Source: Helopsaltes ochotensis
Lineage: Eukaryota; Chordata; Aves; Passeriformes; Locustellidae
Assembly: GCA_013400155.1 (NCBI GenBank)
Contig: VXBM01000057.1
Coordinates: 333,942-397,941 of the forward strand
Reading direction: 5' to 3'
DNA length: 64,000 nucleotides
Position 1 is the first letter of the stretch. Each line of letters starts with the position of its first letter. This document shows, one piece after another, positions 36,831 to 50,640 of the stretch. Below the pieces are notes generated by a model. That model saw only the letters and a program-made list of their open reading frames with translations. It was not told the DNA's origin and ran no database searches. A program made the translations under genes and the position numbers.

Positions 36831-37861
36831 CTAATGGCTCCTTTTCTTCTAAATTTCAACTTTAGGTATTTATTCTTTTCAAAGTATACATCTTTCATAT
36901 TGTTATATCCATCTGCAACTTCATCTTTACCATAAATGTATCCAATTTAAGACAAGGCAGAATGGAGGTAATTTAAAAATGACAAATTATTAACAGAGAT
37001 GGCATATCAAGAATAAAGCACTTTTGATACTCTTACACTCTTCTGTGCTGTTTTATGTTGGAGGAGAACAAAAGTGGATTTAATATTCTCTTTACAACTC
37101 CTAAATTTTGGGCCAACTGAGGATTTGGGGAAATGGTGCAAAAGAGCAGCCCCAGTGACTGCTTTTAACCCTTGCAGCATCAGAGCACTGCAGCAGTCAA
37201 GAGTACTCTGGAGAGCAGCAAGCCCTTTTGTGTTCCCTTACCTCCCCAGCAGAGTCATCTTCTCTGTCTGCTCTTCAGTATAGCATGTGGAAAGCCACAG
37301 GGTGTAGAAGGATGGCTTTACTTAATCAGTGCAATGCTGTCAGGGACATCTCCTCATGATAGTGGTTTTTTCCTGGTGAAAAAATCTACAGGATTTACAC
37401 AGTTTTCATGGAAGAGCTGCTATTTGCTCCAAAGCAGGCTAGATGTCATGTTTTCCTGGAGTTCAAAAATTATTTGGGTTTGTATTTCAGATGTTGGTGG
37501 TGGCTTTGGGATGTTTTTTTTCATAAGTGTTGAGTTTGCTAAGACCATCACTACTGACTCTTTAATATGGATTGTAACTTGTCCAGTGTCTTCATTTTCC
37601 TAGTTGCATCTTAATTTTGTGAACCTGAGAACTGAGATAAGCATCTTCACATTGTACATGGCTCCTGTATGCCTGTGTTATGTGTAATAACCACTGGGTG
37701 TCGTGAGTCTCTTTGGATTACAGGATATAGAGAAGGACAAATTTAGTCCAATCAAGGACTGCCTATGGCCTTTTTTTTTTTTCCCAGGTGAAAAGGCCTT
37801 CGTCTAATTGACATGGGATTACAATAAGGAGTGCCAAATCTTACTTTAAAATAAAGTTATT

Positions 37862-37976
37862 TGTTTAGGTAAATGTGTGATTCTTGGGGCTGCCCTCTGC
37901 AGAGACAGTAGTTGGACTTTGATGATCCTTGTGGGTTCCTTCCAACTCAGAATATTCTGTGAGACCGTGATTTTTT
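37862..37976 (+). mobile_element. CR1 LINE 3' tail (5'-truncated)
   Basis: GTGTGATTCTTGGGGCTGCC, then GACTTTGATGATCCTTGTGG, then GTTCCTTCCAACTCAGAATA, then TTCTGTGAGACCGTGA is the plus-oriented CR1 3' end with degenerate terminal octamers. Same tail type as at 7.1 kb. Confidence 0.82.
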
Positions 37977-40900
37977 TATTTTATGTACCAAGGACAACTA
38001 ATATGAGGTAGGAGTACTGCAAACAACAGCCTAATTCTTTACATGTTTTATTCCCGTTACCATTTAGTCATTCAACTGAATGACACCTTGTTTGGCAGAA
38101 AAACACTAAGGTGTCAGTAGGTAATTGAAGAAATGTTGATATCATAAATGTATAACATAGCAGAACTAAGGATGAATTGGGGATCTCAAATCAGTATTTT
38201 CCTAATTTTTGGGAACTATAGTTGACATTGCTGTGTTTGAGATTATGATTTTGGTAGACTTTGGCCTGTTATTTTCATCATTTTTGCAAGCAAATGAAAA
38301 GGCACGGATTTGTAACTTTATATAGAAGGATAAAAAAGGTACTTCGTGCAGAGGAGAACTTGAATCTTGAGCCTTCGGTACAGACCTGTTTCTGTGGAGG
38401 ATTAAAGACCAACCATATTAGTTGCACGTAGAAGGATTACATTTCCTACAGAGGAGTCAGTAGGAGATCATATGATGTGGTAACATTGATACAGCCATGT
38501 GCTGTGCCTCACAGTATGGATAGATGAGCCAGGGATATAGACTGGACGTAGGCTTTCCGAGAAGCTCAGATTGCCACTGTGACTCAGTTGCTTTCCCTGT
38601 GGGCTTGTTATGTTAGATGGCTGAATTAATCTGGTGTGTAGGGCTTCTCTTAGTAGTCGTTGAAGCTTTGCCTAACAGTATGATTGTGAAACGTTCAGAA
38701 TTACTAGAACCATCTGAAAGACAAATATAGAACTGTCTCTTGGTTTGCAGGGCAAAGTATGTTCCCCTGTTATAGGGAACAGTAGCGGGGTATATTTTAC
38801 TATATAACTTAGAAACCTGCACTGCACTGGCTAGCACAGCAAAACACTGAAGAGTTTGTGTTCAGTCCGACAGGAATTATGAGGGCTTATAGGAGCGGAT
38901 CAAGAAAAATCTGCTAAGTGCTGATTTTTGCAGTGGACTGTGTATAATGTAGCCAAGTCTGAACAGATTTTTATGACACTAGAAAAAGGTAGTGCCTTGG
39001 TGGTAGTACTTCACAGATCTTCAGACCAACTTTTTAAACTTGGGTGTAGCAGCTCTTCTGAAGAAGTCTTATTAGGAGGATGTCAGTATCAACTAAAATG
39101 TGTTTTTGTTCTGGAGTAATTTGTGGACCCTGCTGAGGTCTCTAATTACTGTTTGCAATCTATGGTCTGGGAGAAACTAAAAACCAGTTTTTATTTGATC
39201 TGATATAGCAGAAAGGACAGAAGATATAAATTGGATTTCTAATCTATGTGCAAGGCTGATTTCTGTTGTGCTGAATTCATGAGTAGCTACTGGGGGTCTT
39301 GAAAATGGGACCACTTGTTTATTTGTCTTTGGGAAAATAACAGTTTCTGTGAAATATTCTGACAGTAATTGTCTTTCAGATTATATTCATTTAATACAAG
39401 GGAAACCTTTAAGGAATATCTGTCAATATCTGTGAAAAGCTCACTGAAAAATTACTTGGTGTTTACTAGTGAAAACAATGTTAATCAGTACAGTACAGAA
39501 TTAAAAAGAAATAAAATAGATATAAAATCTGGTGGAGTTTCTAATTGAAATACAGTTATTGGTTTTGTTGAAAACTTTTAAAATCTTGGACTTTCCTGGA
39601 ATGTAGAAATACTCTTCTTCTTTTATTAAAATTAATATAGGCTCTAAATTTCCAGCCTTCTGGAACAGTTTTATGTTTATCAGATTTTTCAAGTGTGATT
39701 GTTATAGTGGTCAGATAAAACGGAGGATTGCATAGTGGGAATAGAAATACCTGAAAAATGTGTATTTCTGATCCCAAGATAATTTATGTACTTGGATAGC
39801 CTGCTGTAATACTGTTTGTCTTTGATGCATGGAGAGAAATAGCATTGATATTAAGTGCTTGTATGTTCCTGCAGACCAGAGAAAGAAACCTGTAATGGAA
39901 TATCAAAAATAACAAGCATACGCAGGCTGTCACAATCTCGTCCAGCTCTGCTATGCCAACAAATGAAACTGTTTCAATAGGGCAAAAGCAAAATGTACTA
40001 AGGACAGTTGAATATTTACCGGATATTATGGCATTCGAGGCTCCAGGACTAGCTCTGTGTAGATGTAAGACTGAATTAGATTCTTTCAGTTTTGCCAAGG
40101 GCAGGAGAAATCATATCTTGTCAGGGAAGACAGTTTTTCTCTTTTTTTAAAGGAAATTCTCCACATGATGGCAGTAAAAAACCTCTGGAATTCAGAGGTG
40201 GTTTGTTTCACCTTCAAAAGCTGTAAGGAAAAAAACAACCCAAGATGAAGAATTGAGTATGTGACTGAGCTTTTAGATTTCCTATTTTTCTCCTGGTGGG
40301 CCTTAAATTCCCCAGATAGTTTTCCAGAGAGCAAGGCTACATGCAGCCTGGAACAAGGAGAATAGGTCACCTGTCACATTATACTAGGGCACAGTGTCAC
40401 TCACAGGCATGCCTTCAAATGATATTTTTGGTTTCTTATGCTGTGTATTAATGTGCAGAGGGAGAGGATAAGGAAAAATAGAAGTTGTGTTTAATTCCTA
40501 TCCACAAACTTGTCTCTGCCCAAAGAGACTGTAGCTCATCATTTCAGGTCACATAACAGAGAGCCCTTGGATAAGCACCCAGTTTGCCCCAACTGGGCAT
40601 TTGACCAACTTGTTTGATTGCTGTAACAATGCCAGACAGAGATTAGTTGTGGAATGAGTTTGCAGTTGAGACTCAGCCTGTCTAGAGCACTTGGATATCT
40701 TGGTGTATGGAAGCACTTAGAGAGGAGTGTATTTAAAGAACCCAGAAGCAGCTGTGTCGCTAAAATTAAAATGCGTTTTTCTTGTATTGTTTTTGCTTGG
40801 TTTCCTGTTGCACACTCTGGACCTGTCTTACGAGAGCAAATGGGCAAAGGAAAGGGATGAGTCAAAGGGATGAAAAGCAATCCTAGAAATTCCCGCTTTG

Positions 40901-43900
40901 CTTTTTACTGCCTGGATACACCAGATATTTGACATGAAAAGGCCTGTGGCTAAAACAGTCTTTGAAAGTCTGCTCTTTATATTCGTATGCCATTCATTCC
41001 ATTCTTCTGTCATTTAGCCCATAGATTTCCTTTTCGTGTGTGTACAAGGATAGTTGCTTCATTCCTTTCTCCCCATCTTTCCTTTCCAGAACACAGGAGG
41101 TCTAATTCTACAGTAGCTAACACCAAATGTGCTATAGCTGATCAAAATGTTTGTAAAAATATCTAATATGAGCGGCAGAAAAGTACTGACGTGAAAGCAT
41201 AAGGTACAACATACAGATGTATCAGAACAAGATCTCTGATAAAGCGAAGTTAATAGTATAAACAACTTCAGTTTATAATCAGTAGAGCAACTGCTCCTTT
41301 AGCAGAAAGGTAATGTTCTTTGAAAGAGTATATTACTTAGAAGTCCTAGCATAAAAGACATCTAGCAGTAAAATTATATTCAGATACTTCACTGACATGG
41401 GGTATTAGTATCCCAGAATGCTGTACAGGGAATTAGGAAATAGTTTTAAAAACTTGGTCAAGGTCATATGGGAAGTCTGTCAACAAAACATGAGAATAGT
41501 AAGGGCAGTTCCTGTTCACCACTTCCCTCCCTGATCATGTGCCTTACAGAGATTGTAGAGCCTTGCTTTCAGACCAAAAGCTTGTTTAGTCTGATGCCCT
41601 AAAAGCTGCTTTGAAGCTAAACACAAAACACTCTTAAGTTGTGGGCAGCTTGGGGTATGATTCCATATGATCTCTTTGCAAAGCAAAAGGACATGTTTAA
41701 CTGTCATAGTGAATGTAAAGGAGCTATTCAGAGAAGCACAACTGCACTCCACACCTATAAATCTACTCATTCCATCTGCTTAAAATGCCCTGAAAATCTT
41801 TTTTAATAGATTAAAAAATATATATACAAATATATGTTAAGCCACGCAGCTTTCCTAAAGTGTAGAAATACTATAAAGGAGTGACATAAAATGACCAGCC
41901 CACTTGCCACTGATAAATGGGAAAGAAGTCAGAGGTGTTAACTCCCCAGTTTTTGAAACCATCGGCTGGTCAGAAGTAAGAAACAGGATTTCACATGGCT
42001 CATCTATATTTTTAAGAGGTTTACATTCTTTGTGTGCGTGCAGCTTTTCTGTTCATGACAAGGAGAGTTGCATGTGTTAGCCTGAACCCCCAGGTCAGCA
42101 GCACTGAAAGGGTCACATTTGCAGTTTGAAAGGTCAAGGTTTACTCTAGAAAAAAATGAAACATAAAATCCAGGGGGTGGTTAACAGTCTGAATAAAACA
42201 ACAAAACTGAAACTAACTCATGTAAATCAACCTTCTGAAATCAGCAATCATTTTGGCCAATGTTTTGTGTATTCTGCCAAAATCTCTCAGGGTAAAAGAT
42301 TCAGGAACAGTAGGCCTGTTAAAAGCTGCTAAAGACTGTGGCTTTCACAAGTACCAACTTTTTTTCTTTTTGTGGTTACACAGATAATGCATCTCTGGTA
42401 ACCTTGTACATTTTCTGAAAGAAGAAAAGATAGTGGTTACATTTTCTGGTTTGTTTTTCCTCTTCAGAAACAGCTCAGTTGTGAATGACACTGTGTGATA
42501 AGTAAGAGAAATTCAGTATGCAGTTTTGGTGCTACAAAAGGGCCCACTGGCAATTTCAGTGCGCGTTTCCCAAGTCCTCGGAAAGGTCATTGAGGGTCTC
42601 CATTACATGCAGTCTAGAGCCTGCTACAATTTTCTCATACAATTTAATCTGCTGCCTGGATGGCCTCCAGTGTACAAGCAACTGACAATCTACAGTCTTT
42701 GGAATTGATTTCCTGGAACTGTGGAATGCCTGCTTGGCCTCCAGATGACAGATGTATGCTGGAGCTCTCAGTGCTGCTGCTCTACAGAGATGAGAGGAAA
42801 TTTGCCTCATTTCAACATTTTCTGTAAGCTTTTAAATCTTCTTGTAGTGATTTTAGGGATGAAGTTATCGCTAAGATACAAGCATCATTCTGAGTGGGCA
42901 TCATTAATAAAAATCCTTTGCTTTCTGTAGCATTTATCATGTAGCGACCTTTTTGGGCTTATAAATATTCTCTAAAACAAACACTATGAATTTGATAACT
43001 CTTGTCATAGTAATTTTGCACTTGGGGAACCAAAAAGGACAGATAAATGAGTTGCCAAAGTTCACACATCAGGGCACTGTCACCATGAGAAAAAGTTATT
43101 AATCTTAGAGTTTGCTTCAAACAATTAGTGTGGACTCATGCTATAGCTCTCTTGTCTTCACTAGAATTGTACCTGTACTTTATTTAAAGCACATGAAAAG
43201 CATGTGTTCTTCTTAATAAACACAATATCTGCATAAGTAGGAGAGTGAGAAAATAACTTGAGATTTCTAACCTATTTTCCAGTTTTAAGACCAAATATTC
43301 CTCCCATTTTTCTTCTGTATATAGCAAATGCTCCTAAATCTGGAATATATGTGCCATTCTCTTTCTCTTATAGTATATAGAAGCAAACTCCAAATCTCAG
43401 ACTGAGAGTCAGCCAGAAAAAAACAAATGATGAATGCACATTGGGAGAAGTTAAGAGATTTTCATTGAAAAAAACTAATATAAACTGTTCCATGAGAATG
43501 GGTGTTTTTCCTTTTATGACTGGCTAAGCAGGCAATCTGAAACCTGAGTGACCTGCTCTCCGTTCAAATCTAGAAATGTTTCTTCACACATAGAAATTGG
43601 GAATAAAAATAGTAATTGAAAAGCTGGGAGTATTCTTTATATGAAACTCCAACTCAGCAAACATAGTAATGGATTGTTAAAATGGTTCATTTGATGGAAA
43701 TACGAGGGCTCACATAGTGGCTTGTCCAGAAGGAGGATACATACACCTGATGACAAAACAGGGAGATTTCCAATGCAATCCCAAGCCAGAAATACCTGGT
43801 GTATAAGGCTTGAATTTAGTTTTGGATTGTGTGGGGTAGCACTTTTGTGGGGTGTTTTTGCTTTCTTTGAGAAAATAGCCAAATGTTCTAGGGCACAAAA

Positions 43901-44049
43901 CTTCATAAAAACAGGAAAAAAAGTTTATGTAGACTTCAGCTGGAAAGAAATATAACAGCTTACAGTGAAAGAGAAAAAAATATATATTTTGTGTCAGCCT
44001 TGATACAAAAAGTAGAGGAAGCAACTGGACAGGTTGTGCTAAATGGGAT

Positions 44050-45590
44050 GTGGATGAGAACATGAGAGTGAAAGAGAACTTGTGTGAACATGAAATGAAA
44101 GAATCCATGATCCTTTTGAAGGAAAGGAGGGAGAACAGCAAAGTAGAAGAAAAAGGATTTCAAGAAAGTAGACTTCAGCAAACTCAGGATACTGGGAGAT
44201 CACATGTCATGAAAGATAAATTCAAAGGAATAAAGAAATTAAGCACTTCCTGATGGAAAACATGCTCTTTGGAATTTAATGATCCCAATGCAAGGAAAAA
44301 ATAGCAAGTATATAGCAAGAAGTCATCTGGTTAAATCATATACATTGACCTCAAACTTGTGAGTCATACAGGAAATTAAAATTATGTGAGATTACTAGGA
44401 TTAGTATAAAGGAGTGCATAAGTATGTGGGGACAGAAATCAAAAAGAACAAGGCACAGAAGAAGTTATAATTAAGAGGAGCAAGAAACCTTTTATAAGTG
44501 ACTAGCTAAAAAAAAATTGTTTTTATAAAGGACATCACAGTTTATGACTATGGAGTTTCTACTTGAATTCTATAAGGAATAAAAAAGGAAGACTGAGAAA
44601 CTATTCTGTACTAAGCTGAGAGAGAAAACTAGTAATATCTTAGATCAATTTAATGCCTTTTTTGATTCAGTATTCGTTAGAGAAATCTGCTGTAATCATG
44701 TGGCTAATATATTTATTATGAAAAACTAAGGACTGTGATCTTACAGACTAGTAAAAGGGACTCCAGCTTATTTAGAGCACTGGCCAAAACTATTTAAAGG
44801 TGTCAGCAAGCATCTCTGATAACACAGGGCACGCTTGCAAAGGCTTTATGAGATTGAAAAAGGAAAAATGTAGTGCTTATAAGATAAAAAAGAACCCAGG
44901 GAATTTTTCATTAGCCACTTTAACTGCAATTCCTAAAAATTCCTAGAACAAATAAAATGGACAAATAATCAAATGAGTTATATGTAAACATCTGGAAGAT
45001 AACAAAGAAATGTCTGACAGAATAGATCTGTTAAGAACAGCCCATATCAACCCAATCTATTTTCCTTGTTCTTTGGGCCAATGGATCTGTGAACAGAAGA
45101 ACAATAATAAATGTTGTGTATGTTGACTTCAGCTGGTTTTCTGACCATCTTTACATATAATTTATATGCCACGTTTTCCTAAGCAAAGCAGGAAAACTTG
45201 ATTTATGAGGAAATTTTGAAGAACTGATGAGAACTATGAGAAAAGTCTGAGGTGAAACATGTCTTTAGATAAGGTTTCTAAGCTACCCCAGAAAGAAGGA
45301 GAATAATTTTTCTCTATGTTCACAGACAGGACAAGAAATAGAAGTTTTAAAATGTAGCTAGAGAAATTCAGGTTTGATATTGGAAGGAATAAGTAGAAAT
45401 AATGAAGCACAGGCATATGTTGTGAAGAGGTGATGTCAAATCTCTGTTAGTGGGTTTGTTATGTTCACATTACCTGTGCTCAGAAATGTTACTGATACTT
45501 TTTCCCTGCATCAGGATAGTTGATAGATCAGATGAGCTTTCAAGGTTGTTTCCAATGGCATCTTATGTCAAAAATTTGCCCTTCTTCAAC
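44050..45590 (+). mobile_element. Ancient CR1-type LINE with decayed reverse transcriptase
   Basis: In shifting plus-strand frames the order of CR1 ORF2 is followed: GFQESRLQQTQD (44.15 kb), NAFFDSVF (44.66 kb), VICKHLEDNK (44.98 kb), NVVYVDFSWFSDHLY (45.11 kb, matching the 'VVYLDFSKAFD' reverse transcriptase box), then a tail with GATCAGATGAGCTTTCAAGG (45.53 kb). Many stops and frameshifts and an internal deletion show an old inactive copy. No gene product is expected. Confidence 0.7.
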
Positions 45591-48500
45591 CGTGGCTATT
45601 CCAATCTTCTGTCTATGTCAAACACTTTTTAAACAATAGTGATGGCAATGAACAACTTTTCAGCATTCACTTTCAACATTCACTTCAATAACATTTTGTG
45701 AAAAGGAAGGAGGTATTCTGATTTTTGTAATACAAATGTCAGAAAGAACTCTGTATCCATGTAAAGTTGGGGGCAGAAACGATTAGACTTATATGCAGTT
45801 GATACTTAAAAATAGTTTTCAACATTTTCAGTGCAAAAGTCACCCTCCAACTGTAAGCCATCTTCATTTTTCCTTTTCCAATGTTTTTCCTCCATAAGCT
45901 TTTCAAAATACTGTATTGGGAGCTTCAAACTGACTTCTAATTGAATTAGAAATTTTTGGCTTCATCTAACGAAATTCTGAAATTCTCTCTGTAGTTCGGG
46001 TAAAAATTGTGATGCCTGTGTAAAGTATCATCTCACCAAGACCATCACAAGGCCTTAGCACTGCCCTATTTACAAAACAAGAACTTAGGGCATTATTGTT
46101 ATTGCCCAATAACATTGTAAGTCTCAGAACAGTGTGTGAACTTTTTTTTAATAAAAAGTTTCAGACCTACAGTGACAGGAAAAAAATCAGCATTCTTAAA
46201 AAAAGAAAGAACCAAATAATATACTTTTCCAGAAGTTAGGCCTTATTTCACTTTTATTCCTGTCTCCATTTTTGTATATTAAGTTTTTGTGAAATAAATA
46301 TTATACAACAACAACAACAAAATTATTTGTACTAAGCATAGTTATGGAACAAGAAGCCTTATGGGTGGAATTTATTATATTCTTAGCCACAGGAGAGCAG
46401 AGATGGAGCTAAATGTTAGCTGTAGTGAAGGAGAAAATTGGTAAGAGTATCATGTAATCAAGGATGGATTTGATCTGCTAGAAATTAATGGACGATAAAT
46501 CATCGAAGATCATTATTAGCAAACCTTTTTTCTATTCTTTAGAGTTAACTTCAAGAAGTAGTTATTTTTATTTTCTTTTTAGTAGGATAGTTTTTTTATT
46601 AGTACAACAAATAGGTAACTTAGAAGTAGTTCTAACTAAAATTCCATGTATATTAACCTGGGTTGAGAAAGGGAGTACTAAAAGACTTAGTGGGAAAAAG
46701 TGATTGGAAAAACTGAAGTTATGAAAACAGCTCATTTTTGTGAAGTGAAATGTAAGCATTGTCAGGAGTTGTTAAATCTTAAGATAAAAAGAATTCACAC
46801 TTATTTCAAAATGAAAATTAGTTTCTTCAGAGTTTCTACATCAAATTAATGAAGCTTTGTCTGTTGAAGTAGAAGAGAAAACATGGGTTTGATGGTCTTC
46901 CAAGTGAGACATCTTCAGTGTCATTGAAGCTAGCCACAATGAAAATGTAATTCCCTACTCTAGGTCTTCCAGCAGCTCTTCAACTGCAAACTCCTTTTAG
47001 AGCATTCTTAGTTCATCTTTGAAAACCACAATATGACAGATCAATTGGTGACTGCACCTTAAAAAAAAAAAGGAAGAAAAAAAAGAAATGAAGTCAAAGA
47101 CTTGAGCTTGATAGAAAGTTGCAACCTTCTTTTCTTCTAAAAACATCATCCTCAGTGTAGCACAAAATGAGCAATTTGAAAGTGATTGAAGCACTTTGCC
47201 CTGCATACTCTCATTCAGACAGATTTAAATTTGTAGTTTCATATTAGATCCTACAAGTGAAGAGACAGAGGAAAAAAAATTAAAGGAACAACTAAAAGAA
47301 TCAACTTTGACATTAAGGCATAGGGTTCGTTGCACATGAGAAATAATCCAATAATGGATACAAGTATCCATAGAGAAAAACAGGTTCCTACTTAATGCTA
47401 TCGATTTTGTGTCTGAAAAGAAAAGCAGAGAATATTGTGTCCAGTTGGTATAGATGTAAGAAAACCAGAGGAGGGATCTTTTCATTTGTTCTAATGATGG
47501 AAATAAGGAGAATAAAGCTATTTACATTAAAATCACTTTAAACATTTCTATGGTAGGTGTTCAGTATATATTAGGAGTACAGTTGTGAAATAATGTAGCA
47601 TTTCACACCATCATATGGCATATTTTGGGAGTTCAAAGATTTTCCTGCAGCATTCTATCTCATATTTGTTTGATTTAAAAAAGAGAATTGATGCTGCAGT
47701 TCCTCAACAACATTCAGAGGAACCCTCTGCAAAATGTTGGACCTGAATTTCATTTACAGAACGATAATGACTTGCATAGCATGGAGTGACCTAAACACAC
47801 CTTTAAGTCCATTTTACAGCATCCAAGCCGTATTATGTCATTTTTTAGTCTAAAGAAATCAGATCTAAAAGGTCTCTATACTTCCATAAGAAATGACACA
47901 GGCTTTCAAATTTGTGTTAAGCCCAAAGCGTGGTCAAAACACAACAGACTTTACTGTTGAGTTTTTTGGTTTTTTTGTTTTTTTGTTTTTTTTTTTTTAC
48001 AGAGAAGCTTCATTTACAAAAGCTATTATAATGTGGGTTTGGCAGATTGAAATTTTATGGACGTGCAAGTCTACAACCATGCTCACAGGGAAAATAATGG
48101 CCCATCTAATTAACAGCTAGAGCCACACAGGGAGGAAAAGGTATCCTTTGATTATTTCTAGAATTTTTATGATTAGAAATATTATTTAGCCAGCATCATT
48201 GATTATTCATACAGTTGCCTGTTTTTTTTGTCTAAATTAGGAAAAAGTAGCAGAAATGTGGAATGTAGACTCTAAGCCTACTTTTCTTCCTTCTTTTAAC
48301 ACTAACAGACTTTGTACATGACATGTATGGGAAGAAGTGATGCCACAATTTATGTCAAAAGAGTGAAATTTGGGAGATGAATCACAGTGAATAGATACTC
48401 AAATTCTGACAGATGTCAGTTGTGCAAAATATATACAGTTCTGTTCAGCAAGCTCAGTATGTGTCTCTGGTGATTCAGATTTATTTGGTTGAACAGTTAA

Positions 48501-49200
48501 TCTCTGAAAAACAGTTTCTCAGTATTCTGGAATAGCTTGTCAGAATCCAGCTGCCAAATACCCTGAGCATTCTCTGTCTCTACTCATCTTCCTTCCTCTT
48601 GCTGGATCCCCTTTGTAAAGAGAGAACAAATGGTCCATTTCCAAAAACTCCGAACAGAGTAATATGGATCATGGCCTTTCCAGACTACTCTGGAGTGCAT
48701 GGTACCAGAGGGAAAACTGGTAAAACCTTTTTCCTTGCATCTTAAAGTGGCTTCCTTTTGCTAAGAGTGGGAATGGAGTGGATGAAGCAAACTACCTGAC
48801 TTAAAACAGAATGAGGAAGTAAAGGATAGTCATGGGTCAGGTAGAGCTATGATATTTGTCAGGACATAAAAACCACAACACCAGCTAGGCTCAGTAAACA
48901 GAAAAGAAGGGAAGGAAGTTCTTTATTAGTAGAACATGTAATTAAACCTGAATCCTGGTGTTCTTTTGCTATCATAAAACATATCTGCAAAGTGCAGTAC
49001 TAGCAAAGTGCATCTCATTCACTTCTATGCTCTGACCTATATTGCATTTATATTGGTGATTTTATTAGTGCAGTCTGACTCTGACAGCAACATGTACTAA
49101 GAATTTAAAGATTAGAACCCCATTATTACAGAGATCAACATAGATCCATATGATGGAATTTGCATTCACCCCTAATTATTTATTTATTCGGTGACACTGG
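45590..49200. other. Gene-poor DNA between two old LINE copies
   Basis: AT-rich sequence with a short (CAA)n tract at 46,306-46,322 and a T-rich GTTTTTT stretch at about 47,960-47,998. No gene or recognisable element otherwise. Confidence 0.55.
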
Positions 49201-50640
49201 GAGAGCAGTAAGGTTATACTTACATTCTAGAAGGTAGGCAGATTGTCTCAAGTAATTATAAGTCTGTTACCCTGGCATCAATCCATGACAATACAATTGA
49301 AAGTTATTAAGAATTTGTTTTTTAAAAGAGGAAATAAATATTGGAAATATAATCAATGCCAGTCAAAGTTGATGTACAGAAGATCAGCCGAGTCAGTCTG
49401 TTTGACATTTATTTGTTTACTAGTTTATAGAGAAAATATATGCAGATTCTTGTAAGGCAGTTGAACTGTGACTAACAAAAAGCAACCTAATTCAAGAATG
49501 AGCCTTGTACAGTGTTAACAAGGCACATACTCTGGTTGAAGGACTTGGAAGGCAAAAAAGTAGTTGTTAATTGGGAGTCATCATGAATGGAGTTTACCTT
49601 GCACAAGGATTAACACTTGTTATTAGTAGGCTGGTGAACAGCTAATGCTAATCCATGTTTTCCCCATTATTTTAACAAATAAATGGTACTAAGTGCATCT
49701 GGTAACATTCACAGATAATATAAAAATAGGAGAAATAGTGAACACTGAGTGAAGCTAGGGAAGTCTTACGGGACCACTTGGAGTGGTTGTGTTAAGTTAT
49801 GGCCATTCAAAGGAAGTTATAGTGTAACACTGACAAAAGCAAGATCATATCTTTATGAGCAGAAAACATGCTGTCTGTTCGTCTACAGGAAGAGGAGTTG
49901 TTTCCTGGAAAACACATTCTGAAAAAGATTTCAAGGTCACAGTGGAAAGATGAGTCAACATGGGTTCCTACTGTAATGATTTGGCAAAAATAGGTAAATT
50001 GAATTGGAAATGAACCACTTGAGAAGTAATTTAAATTTTGCATATGGAATTGGTGCAGGAATCCTGGAATAACAGCAGGATGAGACTTGCATTTTAAAGA
50101 GAAGGGTGAGCACTTTGAGTGGATAGAGAGCCACAGAAATAATTGTGGAGAATTACTTTGTAGTTTGAGAACTGAAGAGCCCAATCTATTTCATTTTTTT
50201 TTAAGAAAGAGGAGAGAGAAATTGTTCAGAAGTGATTTGATTACAATGTATAAATACTTTCCTGTAGAGAAAATCTGACATTCTGAAGAGCTATTCATTT
50301 TATGGAAGATAGGCATCGTAAAGTAACATCCTTTTGTTCTGCAACCTGGGTCCAAATAAACCCACATTAGGAACAAAACTCAAAAAATTTTAACAGTGAT
50401 GGACTAAACTACAGAGTAAGATGGAGATTCTTCAATCCGTAAGATGAAGATTTGAAAGTTTCTCTTAAAAAAATATGTATAACCTTCAGATCAAAACAGG
50501 ACTGGGAGTTATTTTCTTGCATTTGTGAAAAATAAGTAAGTAGCCCTAGTATGAGATAAAGTTTAATAGACTGTGATATGCCAGAGACCTCACTGAAGTA
50601 TTTAAAAAGTCCTTTCTGACCTATGAATTTAGAGAAAAAA
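49200..50640 (+). mobile_element. Ancient CR1/L3-like LINE, RT to 3' end
   Basis: Decayed reverse transcriptase phrases occur in order: NYKSVTLASI (49.26 kb), FTDNIKIGEIVNT (49.71 kb, the degenerate 'FADDTKLG' box), KDFKVTVE (49.93 kb). These are followed by the 3' UTR order GATTACAATGTATAAATACT (50.24 kb), TTTTAACAGTGATGG (50.39 kb) and CCTTTCTGACCTATGAATTT (50.61 kb). The last phrase is the typical 3' end of old amniote CR1 elements. Inactive and strongly diverged. Confidence 0.74.

Larger units (their letters stand above)
34620..44045. other. Gene-poor DNA upstream of CIPC
   Basis: About 9.4 kb of AT-rich sequence. I see no exon or domain. The two small CR1 pieces inside (36.7 and 37.9 kb) are listed separately. 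Faint SINE-like phrases near 41,445 and 43,050 are too short to call. Confidence 0.55.

Noticed and set aside
41390..43085. Two short phrases (near 41,445 and 43,050) like the MIR 'caaggtcacac' core
   Set aside because: Each covers only 20-30 bases with no supporting flanks, so chance similarity cannot be excluded.
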